A stretch of DNA of 11,525 bases, taken from contig JBKPBQ010000172.1 of assembly GCA_046726955.1 (NCBI GenBank), forward strand, positions 1 through 11,525. Reading direction: 5' to 3'. The notes beneath the pieces were generated by a model that searched no databases, was not told where the DNA came from, and saw only the letters and a list, made by a program, of their open reading frames with translations. The translations under genes and the position numbers were made by a program. The DNA is from CAVPGH01 sp046726955 (lineage in GTDB: Bacteria; Acidobacteriota; Vicinamibacteria; Fen-336). Positions 1 to 7,455 of the stretch are shown in pieces; the stretch's first letter is position 1, and each line of letters begins with the position of its first letter.

Positions 1-2101
1 GGGCGTGGATGACCAGGGCCCGCCGGACGAAGCTCTCGCACTCCGTCCAACGAGCCGGGTCTTCGGCGTAGAGGGCGCCGAGATCGCGGAGCGCCCGGCC
101 CAGCGCCGAGTGCCATCGGGGATCGTCGACGCGGTCCTGCACGCCCTCGAGGGTGGCGACGGCCTCCCGGTACGAGCTCTCGGCGAGGCTGCGATCGGCG
201 GTCTCGACGGCGACGCCCGCGAGCTCGATCTGGGCTCGGGCGCGCTCCACGGGGTCGCTGCCGGCTTCGGCGATCGTCCGGGCGAACTCCGTGCGGGCCT
301 CGGCATAGAGTCCGCGCCGCCGCAGGAGGTTCCCGCGCAGCCACCGTCCGTTGATCGGATCGACGGCCGACACGCGGCGCACGAGCTCCTCGGCCTTCTC
401 GTCCTGTCCCAGCCGGGCCGAGACCCAATAGCCCGCCGAGAACAGCCGGCTCTTCTGGCTGTCGTCGAGCCCGCCCGCGCGCTCGATCCGCTCCGCCCGC
501 GCGAGGACGTCCGCGGTGTTGTCGGCGGCTTCCACCAGCTCTTCGACGTCGCTGATCTCGTCGATCCACCCGCGCGGCCGGGCCGGCGGGTTGTCTTGAC
601 CGCCGTCGATGTGCGCCCCGGCGATCCAGGTGGGAAGGTCCCAGGGCGAGACGAGGAGGATGGCCACGGACGAAGGCAGCGACCCGGGCAGGACGAGCGC
701 CTGCGCCTCGCGCATCGAGATGCCCGACCAGACGAGAACCGAGCCCGGCATTCTCGCGAGCGCGTCGAGGAGCGAGAGAAGACGGTCGCCGCGATGCGCG
801 CTCGCCGACGTCGCCCCCAGGAGACGGAGAGCCGAGGCGCCCCCGTCGTCGTCGGCGTCCGCGCGAAGGTGGATGACGGCGCCGCGCACGCTGCCGAAGA
901 TCTCGTCGGGGAGACGTCCGGGAACCGCAAGGCGCGTGACGAGCACCGTGCGTCCGGGAACCGCTTGCTGGACCGCCGTCTCGAGGACCTTCCGGTCCCT
1001 CGCCCACAGCGGCGGACGCTCCGAGGTTTCGAGGAGGCGCGGTCCCTGGAGCGCGGCCTCACCGAGGTCGACGGGAGCGCGCAGCCACAGGGTCATGGCC
1101 GCCCATTCGCACGCCCGAACCCGGTCCTTGAAGAGGCGCGACCTCTCGCGCACCACGGCGGTCTCCGGATCCAAGAGCGATTGCTCTCCGAAGACGGCCG
1201 AGTAGAACCGGGAGGCGAGCTCGCCGCTCGTGTCGAAGCGCAGCGGGGTAGCGAATCCGAGCACGAACGTGTTCTCCTGCCGGTGCAGCTTCAGGCTGAG
1301 CGACTCGCCCCACGAGTGGACGAGGGCGGAGAAGCAGCTCCAGAGCAGGACCATCGATCGCCCGCGCAGGGCGTCGGAGAGCGACGTCGCGAACGGATCG
1401 CCCGCTTCGAGGTCGAGCTCGCCGGTCTCGGCGTCGCCGTGCGCCTCGACCTGGACGACCTGAGCGAGCTCCACCCCGGCCGGGGGCGTTCCGTCGTCGG
1501 CGACCACGACGATCCGACCGCCGCCGCGGGTCTCGGTGCGCTGCGCCAGCTCGGCGAGCGCCTGGCCCGTCCGCTTCTCGGTTCCGGGACCGAAGACACC
1601 CTGGACCCTGAGGGGCACCGCGGGGACGAGCGGTCTCTCGTCGAACACGTCGATCGAATGGACGACCGAGAGGTCCGTGTCGGCCACCGACCGCCACTTC
1701 GAGTCCACCATCGCTTCCCAGGGCAGGAGGTGGATCTCCGGCCGCGCGCTCTGGACGACGAGCCGCCGCGGCTCCTCGCCGGCCAGGAACGTCTGCAGCT
1801 CGGGGCTGAGGTCGCCGAGATGGCGGAAGAGCCGGCGCCCGCTGTCCTTGATCGTCTCCGCCTGCCGCCGAAGCCCGTCCTGGCCGGAGGAGCCTCCTTC
1901 GGTGGCCTCGCGCATCGCCGCCGACACGTTGCGCCACCCCTCGTCCCCGAGGGGGCTCGCGAAGACACCGCCCGCCACCTGCCGGCCGTCGATGCTGAGG
2001 ACGAAGGCGTACGTCCTCTGGACGTCGAGTGGGAGCATCTCGGTGACCGGACCCGGGTACCGGATGTCGAGAACGGCCGTCCGTCGACGCGCAACCGCCA
2101 C
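1..2101 (-). CDS. CHAT-domain (caspase-like) cysteine protease with TPRs, partial at left edge
   Basis: Predicted cytoplasmic CHAT peptidase, a clan CD relative of caspases and separase. 700 residues are visible and the frame is open at base 1, so the C-terminus is missing. Residues about 1-300 form the CHAT domain: an N-terminal subdomain with the LLPWEAM motif (Pro127-Trp128-Glu129), a QVEAHGD strand with putative catalytic His221-Gly222, and LLWSCFSA with putative nucleophile Cys256. A poorly conserved middle (about 360-520) follows, then alpha-helical TPR-like repeats from about 545 to the edge. No signal peptide or membrane segment is seen. The GTG start at 2101 lies 3 bases after the stop of the upstream phosphoesterase gene and in the same frame. 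A TGAGG Shine-Dalgarno at 2112-2108 supports it; an in-frame ATG about 20 codons later is the alternative. It is the last visible gene of the operon. Its substrate is unknown; operon partners are natural candidates. Family call is strong; proteolytic activity is inferred from the intact dyad. Confidence -1.
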   Translation of the reverse strand, partial: MAVARRRTAVLDIRYPGPVTEMLPLDVQRTYAFVLSIDGRQVAGGVFASPLGDEGWRNVSAAMREATEGGSSGQDGLRRQAETIKDSGRRLFRHLGDLSPELQTFLAGEEPRRLVVQSARPEIHLLPWEAMVDSKWRSVADTDLSVVHSIDVFDERPLVPAVPLRVQGVFGPGTEKRTGQALAELAQRTETRGGGRIVVVADDGTPPAGVELAQVVQVEAHGDAETGELDLEAGDPFATSLSDALRGRSMVLLWSCFSALVHSWGESLSLKLHRQENTFVLGFATPLRFDTSGELASRFYSAVFGEQSLLDPETAVVRERSRLFKDRVRACEWAAMTLWLRAPVDLGEAALQGPRLLETSERPPLWARDRKVLETAVQQAVPGRTVLVTRLAVPGRLPDEIFGSVRGAVIHLRADADDDGGASALRLLGATSASAHRGDRLLSLLDALARMPGSVLVWSGISMREAQALVLPGSLPSSVAILLVSPWDLPTWIAGAHIDGGQDNPPARPRGWIDEISDVEELVEAADNTADVLARAERIERAGGLDDSQKSRLFSAGYWVSARLGQDEKAEELVRRVSAVDPINGRWLRGNLLRRRGLYAEARTEFARTIAEAGSDPVERARAQIELAGVAVETADRSLAESSYREAVATLEGVQDRVDDPRWHSALGRALRDLGALYAEDPARWTECESFVRRALVIHA
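915..964. repeat. 14-bp direct repeat inside the CHAT gene
   Basis: CGTCCGGGAACCGC occurs at 915-928 and again at 951-964, a period of 36 bp or exactly 12 codons. It encodes AVPGR twice on the minus strand, flanking the place where a P-loop would sit if the middle region of the CHAT protein were an NTPase-like fold. It looks like a small in-frame duplication or two copies of a local motif. No function is claimed. Confidence -1.
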
Positions 2102-2104
2102 CGG

Positions 2105-3040
2105 CTACCTCACCCGGACCGTGGCCGAGACCGGGAAGTGATCGGAAGCCGTTCGCGCGACCTCGATGTTGACGTTGGCGTCGACGTCGTCCCGGTGGAC
2201 CTTCGCGTCTTCGATCCTGATGCTCGGCGAGGCGAACATGTAGTCGAGCCGCGTCTTGCGGTAGCGCGTGTGCGTCGGATACGTCGGGCCGCTCTCCGCG
2301 AGGACGTCCCGCAGAGGCGTCGCGCCGTTCTTCCCCTTGAGGATCTCGATCGGCTCCTGGCCGGGGTCTTCATTCATGTCGCCGCAGACGACCATGTCCT
2401 GCTGGACGTAGGGCTGGCCCGCTCCGAACTGCGGGGTGTCGACGATCGTCCGGATCTCGGTCGCCTCGATCTCGCGCTTGGTCTGGGAGGGAGCGCCCCC
2501 CATCTTCGACTTGAGGTGCGCGACGAAGAAGAGGAACCGGTAGGTCGGCGTCGCGAACAGGTCCACGCCGAGGAGGTCGCGCGAGAACCGGGTCGCGCGC
2601 TCGTCGGGAGGGCCGAACTCACGGTCGTGGAAGGTGAGCGAGCCGTTGACCGCGAGCCTCGTGGCCAGCGCCACGTTGATGCCGCGAGGGTCCCGCGACG
2701 GGATGCACACGAAGGTGCTGAAGCGATACGCGCTGTCCCGGATCCTGGGATTGACGCGGGTTCGGAAGAGGTTGGCCAGGACCTTCTCGTTCTGGACCTC
2801 TTCGAAGGCGACGGCGTCCGCGTCGAGGTTGCGGATCATCTCCCCGAGCGCGTCGAGCTGCTCGTCGGAAGCCGGCGGGCTCGGCCGCTGCGAGTACACG
2901 TCGGGGTCCGCGCCGAAGAGGTTGTGGACGTTGTACGCGGCGATGCGGAACGTCTCGACGTCGGGAAGCTCGCCCGGTCGGGCCAGCACTTCCGTTAGCG
3001 GCTCGATGCGGGCCTGGTTTTGGACGGTCGAAAGAGTCAT
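2105..3040 (-). CDS. Endonuclease/exonuclease/phosphatase (EEP) family hydrolase
   Basis: 311-aa metal-dependent phosphoesterase of the EEP superfamily (DNase I, exonuclease III, inositol-5-phosphatase and sphingomyelinase folds). All usual active-site motifs are visible in order: AAYNVHNLF with Asn37/Asn40, FEEVQN with metal-ligand Glu81, VAHLKS with His175, CGDMNEDP with Asp221 and Asn223, RLDYMFAS with Asp266, and the C-terminal SDHFPV with the Asp300-His301 pair. An active enzyme is therefore expected. No signal peptide or membrane helix is present, so it should act in the cytoplasm. The ATG at 3040 follows a near-perfect AGGAGGAG ribosome site. It lies 37 bases after the TIR/CHASE2 gene and 3 bases before the CHAT gene, implying co-transcription and probably coupled translation with the protease. 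The sequence does not show the substrate: DNA, RNA, a nucleotide second messenger and a phospholipid headgroup are all possible. The family call is secure and the role in the operon is inferred. Confidence -1.
   Translation of the reverse strand: MTLSTVQNQARIEPLTEVLARPGELPDVETFRIAAYNVHNLFGADPDVYSQRPSPPASDEQLDALGEMIRNLDADAVAFEEVQNEKVLANLFRTRVNPRIRDSAYRFSTFVCIPSRDPRGINVALATRLAVNGSLTFHDREFGPPDERATRFSRDLLGVDLFATPTYRFLFFVAHLKSKMGGAPSQTKREIEATEIRTIVDTPQFGAGQPYVQQDMVVCGDMNEDPGQEPIEILKGKNGATPLRDVLAESGPTYPTHTRYRKTRLDYMFASPSIRIEDAKVHRDDVDANVNIEVARTASDHFPVSATVRVR
2108..2112 (-). promoter_or_regulatory. Ribosome binding site of the CHAT gene, inside the EEP gene
   Basis: TGAGG, read on the minus strand, lies 6 bases before the GTG at 2101 and overlaps the last codons of the EEP gene, just before its TAG stop (2107-2105). 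This placement supports the GTG as the true start and suggests that ribosomes finishing the EEP reading frame re-initiate on the protease. Confidence -1.
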
Positions 3041-3042
3041 TT

Positions 3043-3050
3043 CTCCTCCT
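3043..3050 (-). promoter_or_regulatory. Strong ribosome binding site of the EEP gene
   Basis: AGGAGGAG on the minus strand ends two bases before the ATG at 3040. The match is close to the anti-Shine-Dalgarno consensus and is the best in the operon, which fixes the start and suggests the phosphoesterase is translated well relative to its neighbours. Confidence -1.
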
Positions 3051-3077
3051 GGCGCGCGGACGGCATGCGCGGAAAGG

Positions 3078-6000
3078 TCATCGCTCGGGAACGGCCCTGC
3101 GGAGGGGAATCTCCCTCCGGAGCGGCGCTTCTCGACGGAACGGAGCCGCCCTGTCGGGGCTCGGCTCGGTCACGGCCGTCGTGCGCTCCGCCTCCACCGT
3201 GATGTCGACCAGGCAGCCTTTCGCGATTCGCGAGCGCGGCTCGGGCTGCTGGGCCAGCACCGTCCCCGGCTTGGCGCGGCCGCTCGCCTGCGTCCGGACA
3301 CGGGCCCGGAGCCCCTGAGCTTTCAGAGCGGCTTCGGCCTGCTTCTGCGACGTCCCCTGAAGCGCCGGGACGACGGCCGGAGACTGGCCCGTCGAGCCGA
3401 CCACGACCCTGACCGTCGAGCCGGGTGCGACGCTGCGGCCCGCGTCCGGATCGGTGCCGAGCACTTGTCCGACGCGGTCGCAAGTGTCCTTCTCGACCAC
3501 GACGCCGCGCAATCCCGAGCTCTCGAGCCTCGACAACGCCTCGCGGACTCCCAGGTTTTCGAGGCTCGGCACTCGACCGGCGGGTAGCGCCGGCGCGGGC
3601 GTCATTCTCGGCGACGGCGTCGCCCGCGCCATGGGAGTCGGCTCCGGGCTGAGCCGCGGCGAGGCCTCGCGCGCGGGCCGGGCTGCGACGAGTTCCCGGG
3701 CCTGCCGGCCGTTGGCGCCGTCGCGCAGCCGCGGCTTCTCGACGGCCAGGTACGCTTCCATTCGCTGAGCGGCGCGACCGTCTCCGAGCTGGGATTCGAT
3801 GCTTCCGAGCTGGTACTGGGCCGCGGCGTCCCGCGGCCGCGCCGCCACCCCGCGGCGGTACGTCGCCACTGCCTCTCCCGCGCGTCCCGTCTCGCGGTAG
3901 ACCGATCCCAGTCCCAGCAGAGCCGGCTGCGCCCGCGGATCCGTGGCCAGCGCTCGGCCGTACGCCGCCTCCGCCTGTCGATAGAGCTGCTGCTCGAGGT
4001 TGCGGTCGCCCTGCCGCGCGGCCGTCCTCGCGAGGCCCCGGGACGCATCGCCGAGCCCGGCCCTCGAGTACGCGTAGTCGGGCTTCGTGCGCTGCGCCGT
4101 GTCGAAGGACTCGCGGGCCTGGTCGAAGCGACGGCGCGCGTCCGCGGCGTCGCCCATGGCCAGGGCCGCCTCGCCCCTGCGGACGAGGACCTGCCCGCGG
4201 TTCGTGAGCGCCACCGCGCGGGCGAGCGGATCGTCCGCTAACAAGTCGACGACGGCCGCGAAGGCCTGCTCGGCCTGGTCGAGGCTCCGGCTCTCGGCGG
4301 CCCGGTCCTGGCCTTCCCTCGCGATCTCGGCCCGGTCGAGATAGACGTTGCCCAGGGCGTTCTGCGCGGGACCGAAACGCGGGTCGAGCTCGAGGGCGCG
4401 CTTGATCGCGGGCTCGGCCGAGTCCAGGTCGCCCTTCAGCCGATAGGCGCTGCCGAGGTCGGTCAGCACGCGGGGGGACTGGGCGAGGGCGGGGTTGGCC
4501 CGAGTGGCCTTCTGGAGCGCGTCGACGCCCTTGGCGCCCTCGCCCCACCCCACCCAGGTACGGCCCAGGCTGGCGAAGGCCTCCGGGTCGTCCTTGACGA
4601 TGGCGCGGAACCGCGTCTCCTCGAGCGCGTCGGCCGGTCGGTCGGCGATCGGCCGCGCCAGCATTCGAGGAGCTCCGAAGGCGGGGCGTCCCGCGACGAT
4701 GGGCTCGCTCGTCCAGTGGAGCACGCCCCGGACGTTGGCCTCGCTGGTGGGCGTGGGTTTCGCCTCGGCTCGCCGCCCCGGGAGGATCGTGATCTCCTCC
4801 ATCCGCTTCACGGCGACTTCGGAGCTCGCGACCGCGCCGTCCGGAGGCGTGACGTCCACGACCAACGGAACCGAGGACGTCTCTTGCGCACAGCCCGCCT
4901 CGTCTCCGCAATCGCGGCACTTCACCGAGATGGCGCTCTCCCGCGATCCGGCGCCGAGGCTGCGCGCGTCCACGTCGAGCCTCACCACCTGCGGGCTGCT
5001 CTGCTGCGCCTCGACCCTCACCGGGCCGCGCGTCAGCTTCAGCCACGCCAGGGCCGGGGCGTCGAAGTCGAAGGTGTGCGGCTGCTGGCAGCCGTTGCGC
5101 ACCACGATCAATCGCTCGGCGGACATCGTGGCGCCCGCGGCGACAGAGAGGCGCAGTGAACGGCTCGTCGTCGGAGACGGCGACGGCGCGCCCACCGGCG
5201 CCGTCCCTCCCGCGGTCACGACGCCCTGGAGGACGAGCAGACGCGTCGCGCCGTCGTCCCCCACCTGGACCTCGAACTCGGTACCGCGCACGGCCAGCAC
5301 CGTGTCGCCCGACGGCACCTGGAAGTAGCCGCGCACGTTGGAGAGGATCCGCCCCAACAGCACGCGCAGGGACGTCGAATCCTCGATGCGCACCCGGGAG
5401 GCCGGGCCGACGATGACGGTCTTGTCCTGCTCCACCGCCTCGGCCAGGTACTGGACCTCGACGCTCACGCCGGGGCCCGTGTCGAGCTCGTCTCCGGCGA
5501 GGAGCAGCTGGGCCGCCGTGGCGGGAGCGGCCGTGCCGTCCGCGGCGCGGACGACGCGCGCCTCGGCCGTGGTCGCCTCGTCCTTCACCGCTCCGTTCAC
5601 CACGATCTTCACGACGTGGGCGAGCGGAGGCGAGTCCGCCCGGGCCGCGGCCGGGCTCAGGGCCTGGGCCGCGAGCGTGAGGAGCACCACTGCGGTCGCC
5701 CGGGCCGGGATGCGGAAGAGGCCCTCGCGACGGCGGCCGAGGCCCAGGGCCGCGTAGGCCGCCCACAGGGTGAACACGTCGTAACCGGCCCGAAGCAAGA
5801 GCGAGTCCCAGCGAAACGCGAGAAGAGCCGCGAACAGGTAGGCCACGGTCGCGGCGACGAGCCCGGTGGACAGGGTGATCGCCTTCTCGCCGCGGCGGGG
5901 GACCTTCAGCTTCAGGCGATGCCGCAGGAGCGGGTGAGCCTCGCTGCGAAGGAGCCAACCCAGGGCGGCCATGAGCAGGGTGAAGACGGCCTGCCAGGCC

Positions 6001-7439
6001 GACGTCGGACGGCGGACGAACTGGCGCTCGAGAAGCTGGTTGATGGCGAGGGCGTGATACCCGACGCCGTACCGTCTCGCGCCGTCGGTTCCGTTCGCGT
6101 AGGAATCGTTCTCGTCCTCGACGCCCACGAGGACGAGGCCGTCCTTGAAGCAGTCGAGCGCTCGGGGTCGCGTCCGGCTCTCGTACACCTGGTGGAACGG
6201 GTAGGGCTTGAGCGAGGCCTCCCGGTCGCCCAGCGGGATGCTCAGGTATTTGTCGGACACGGGGATCTGTTCGACGACTCGCCCGTTCTCGGTGCGCAGC
6301 TCGACCGTGTCGCCGCCGGGTCCCAGGCTCGGACGCACTTCCGAAGCGCCCTCCGCCGCCCGACGGAATTGCGCCACCGCCTCGAGGGCCAGCGACGGAA
6401 CGAGCGGCTCGGGCCGCAGGCGAGACCACGACTCCGGGCCGCGCTGGGCGAGCGGCATCCTGTTTCGCTCGGGAGAGCCGGAAACGAGACCCCACGGCGT
6501 TCCCGCCAACGGGTCGGCCACGACCGGCACGGGCTGGCCGTTCTCGAACTGGACGCCTTCGGACGCCAGGACCACCGCGGTTCCGCGCCGGGCCGCATCG
6601 GCGATGGCCCTCGCCATCTCCGTGGTGCCGCTGGTCGCGCTCTCGAACAACACGTCGAACGCGATGACGCGGGCGCCGGCGAGGGACAGCGCCTCGATGA
6701 GCGCGGCGTGGTACCGCCGCCAGTCGGGCCCCGGCGGCTCGACCAGGGGACCGTTCCCGCCGGCACGATCGGACGCGGTCACGACGAAGAGGTTGGGGGA
6801 CGTCGAGGGCGGGCTGAACCTCTGGAATCGAGCCAGGAGGAAGCCGTCCAGCGCGTCGTCGATCCCGGCGGCGTTGAAGAGACTCGTCCACGCGGCGAGC
6901 AGCATGAAGGTGGTCAGGAGCCCGAGCACCGTGAGGGCCCGCCACGTCCGCCGGGGCGTCGCCGGTTCGGGAGCGCCCGTCAGGCCGCGATCGATGGCGG
7001 CGAGCAGGCGGTCGGTGTCGTCACGGAAGGACGCATTCCGAACCTCGATGCTCTGGCGGCGCGAGAGCTCCTGGAGCGGCTCGGGAAGCTCGGGCGCCTT
7101 CGGCAGCGACGCTCCGCCCACGAGGACCGGGATCACGGGGATCTTCCGGGCGAGGGCGGTGGCGACCTCGAGACGCACCCAGTCGGCCGGATCGTCGATC
7201 CGGCGCGAGCCGTTCGCCCCCGGCTGCAGCCAGTCCCGGCCGATGACCGCGAGGAGGACGTCCGAGCGCTCCAGGTTCTCCTTGATGGCGGGCGCGAAGT
7301 CGGTGCCGGGGGCGATCGAGTCCACGTCCATGAACACGCGCTCCGCCCCCAGCTCCTCGAGGAGCCGCTCGTGGAGCGAGAAGGCGAAGCCGCCCGCGTC
7401 GGAGCGGCGATAGCTCACGAAGACGTTGCCTTCAGCCAC
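3078..7439 (-). CDS. TIR-CHASE2-FecR-Ig-TPR-PASTA multidomain membrane receptor
   Basis: 1453-aa protein. Order: TIR_2-type domain (4-150; FVSYRRSD box, BB-loop-like DVDSIAPGTDF, putative NADase Glu91 in WVRLEVATAL); TM1 (168-188); periplasmic CHASE2 (about 215-477; FDVLF and GYHALAINQLL-RRP hallmarks); TM2 (480-498), TM3 (519-541), TM4 (545-567); a fifth segment (579-601) ending AAARA like a signal peptide; FecR (605-750; LLLGRIL-like and LAVRGTEFEV motifs); Ig-like module with four cysteines (770-865); TPRs (940-1225); Pro-rich linker (1240-1289); PASTA 1 (1290-1355) and PASTA 2 (1356-1420); an Arg/Pro hexapeptide tail. The cytoplasmic loops are Arg-rich, so topology places TIR inside and everything after 601 in the periplasm. 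The GTG start has only weak upstream GGGTGA; the TIR domain begins immediately, which supports it. It starts 16 bases after the SLATT stop. Likely a sensor with a TIR output, possibly NAD-degrading; ligand and activity are inferred. Confidence -1.
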   Translation of the reverse strand: MAEGNVFVSYRRSDAGGFAFSLHERLLEELGAERVFMDVDSIAPGTDFAPAIKENLERSDVLLAVIGRDWLQPGANGSRRIDDPADWVRLEVATALARKIPVIPVLVGGASLPKAPELPEPLQELSRRQSIEVRNASFRDDTDRLLAAIDRGLTGAPEPATPRRTWRALTVLGLLTTFMLLAAWTSLFNAAGIDDALDGFLLARFQRFSPPSTSPNLFVVTASDRAGGNGPLVEPPGPDWRRYHAALIEALSLAGARVIAFDVLFESATSGTTEMARAIADAARRGTAVVLASEGVQFENGQPVPVVADPLAGTPWGLVSGSPERNRMPLAQRGPESWSRLRPEPLVPSLALEAVAQFRRAAEGASEVRPSLGPGGDTVELRTENGRVVEQIPVSDKYLSIPLGDREASLKPYPFHQVYESRTRPRALDCFKDGLVLVGVEDENDSYANGTDGARRYGVGYHALAINQLLERQFVRRPTSAWQAVFTLLMAALGWLLRSEAHPLLRHRLKLKVPRRGEKAITLSTGLVAATVAYLFAALLAFRWDSLLLRAGYDVFTLWAAYAALGLGRRREGLFRIPARATAVVLLTLAAQALSPAAARADSPPLAHVVKIVVNGAVKDEATTAEARVVRAADGTAAPATAAQLLLAGDELDTGPGVSVEVQYLAEAVEQDKTVIVGPASRVRIEDSTSLRVLLGRILSNVRGYFQVPSGDTVLAVRGTEFEVQVGDDGATRLLVLQGVVTAGGTAPVGAPSPSPTTSRSLRLSVAAGATMSAERLIVVRNGCQQPHTFDFDAPALAWLKLTRGPVRVEAQQSSPQVVRLDVDARSLGAGSRESAISVKCRDCGDEAGCAQETSSVPLVVDVTPPDGAVASSEVAVKRMEEITILPGRRAEAKPTPTSEANVRGVLHWTSEPIVAGRPAFGAPRMLARPIADRPADALEETRFRAIVKDDPEAFASLGRTWVGWGEGAKGVDALQKATRANPALAQSPRVLTDLGSAYRLKGDLDSAEPAIKRALELDPRFGPAQNALGNVYLDRAEIAREGQDRAAESRSLDQAEQAFAAVVDLLADDPLARAVALTNRGQVLVRRGEAALAMGDAADARRRFDQARESFDTAQRTKPDYAYSRAGLGDASRGLARTAARQGDRNLEQQLYRQAEAAYGRALATDPRAQPALLGLGSVYRETGRAGEAVATYRRGVAARPRDAAAQYQLGSIESQLGDGRAAQRMEAYLAVEKPRLRDGANGRQARELVAARPAREASPRLSPEPTPMARATPSPRMTPAPALPAGRVPSLENLGVREALSRLESSGLRGVVVEKDTCDRVGQVLGTDPDAGRSVAPGSTVRVVVGSTGQSPAVVPALQGTSQKQAEAALKAQGLRARVRTQASGRAKPGTVLAQQPEPRSRIAKGCLVDITVEAERTTAVTEPSPDRAAPFRREAPLRREIPLRRAVPER

Positions 7440-7455
7440 GGTTCACCCGTCTCGC

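Noticed and set aside
5..2998. 997-codon open frame on the plus strand
   Set aside because: It is antisense to the EEP and CHAT genes, both of which have clear motifs, starts and ribosome sites. Its translation is Arg/Glu/Asp/Val-rich without recognisable motifs, as expected for a GC-rich shadow frame.
3037..6945. 1302-codon minus-strand frame inside the TIR/CHASE2 gene
   Set aside because: It overlaps the real gene in another frame, is extremely Arg/Gly/Pro-rich and shows no domain; the 3078-7439 frame has recognisable domains end to end.
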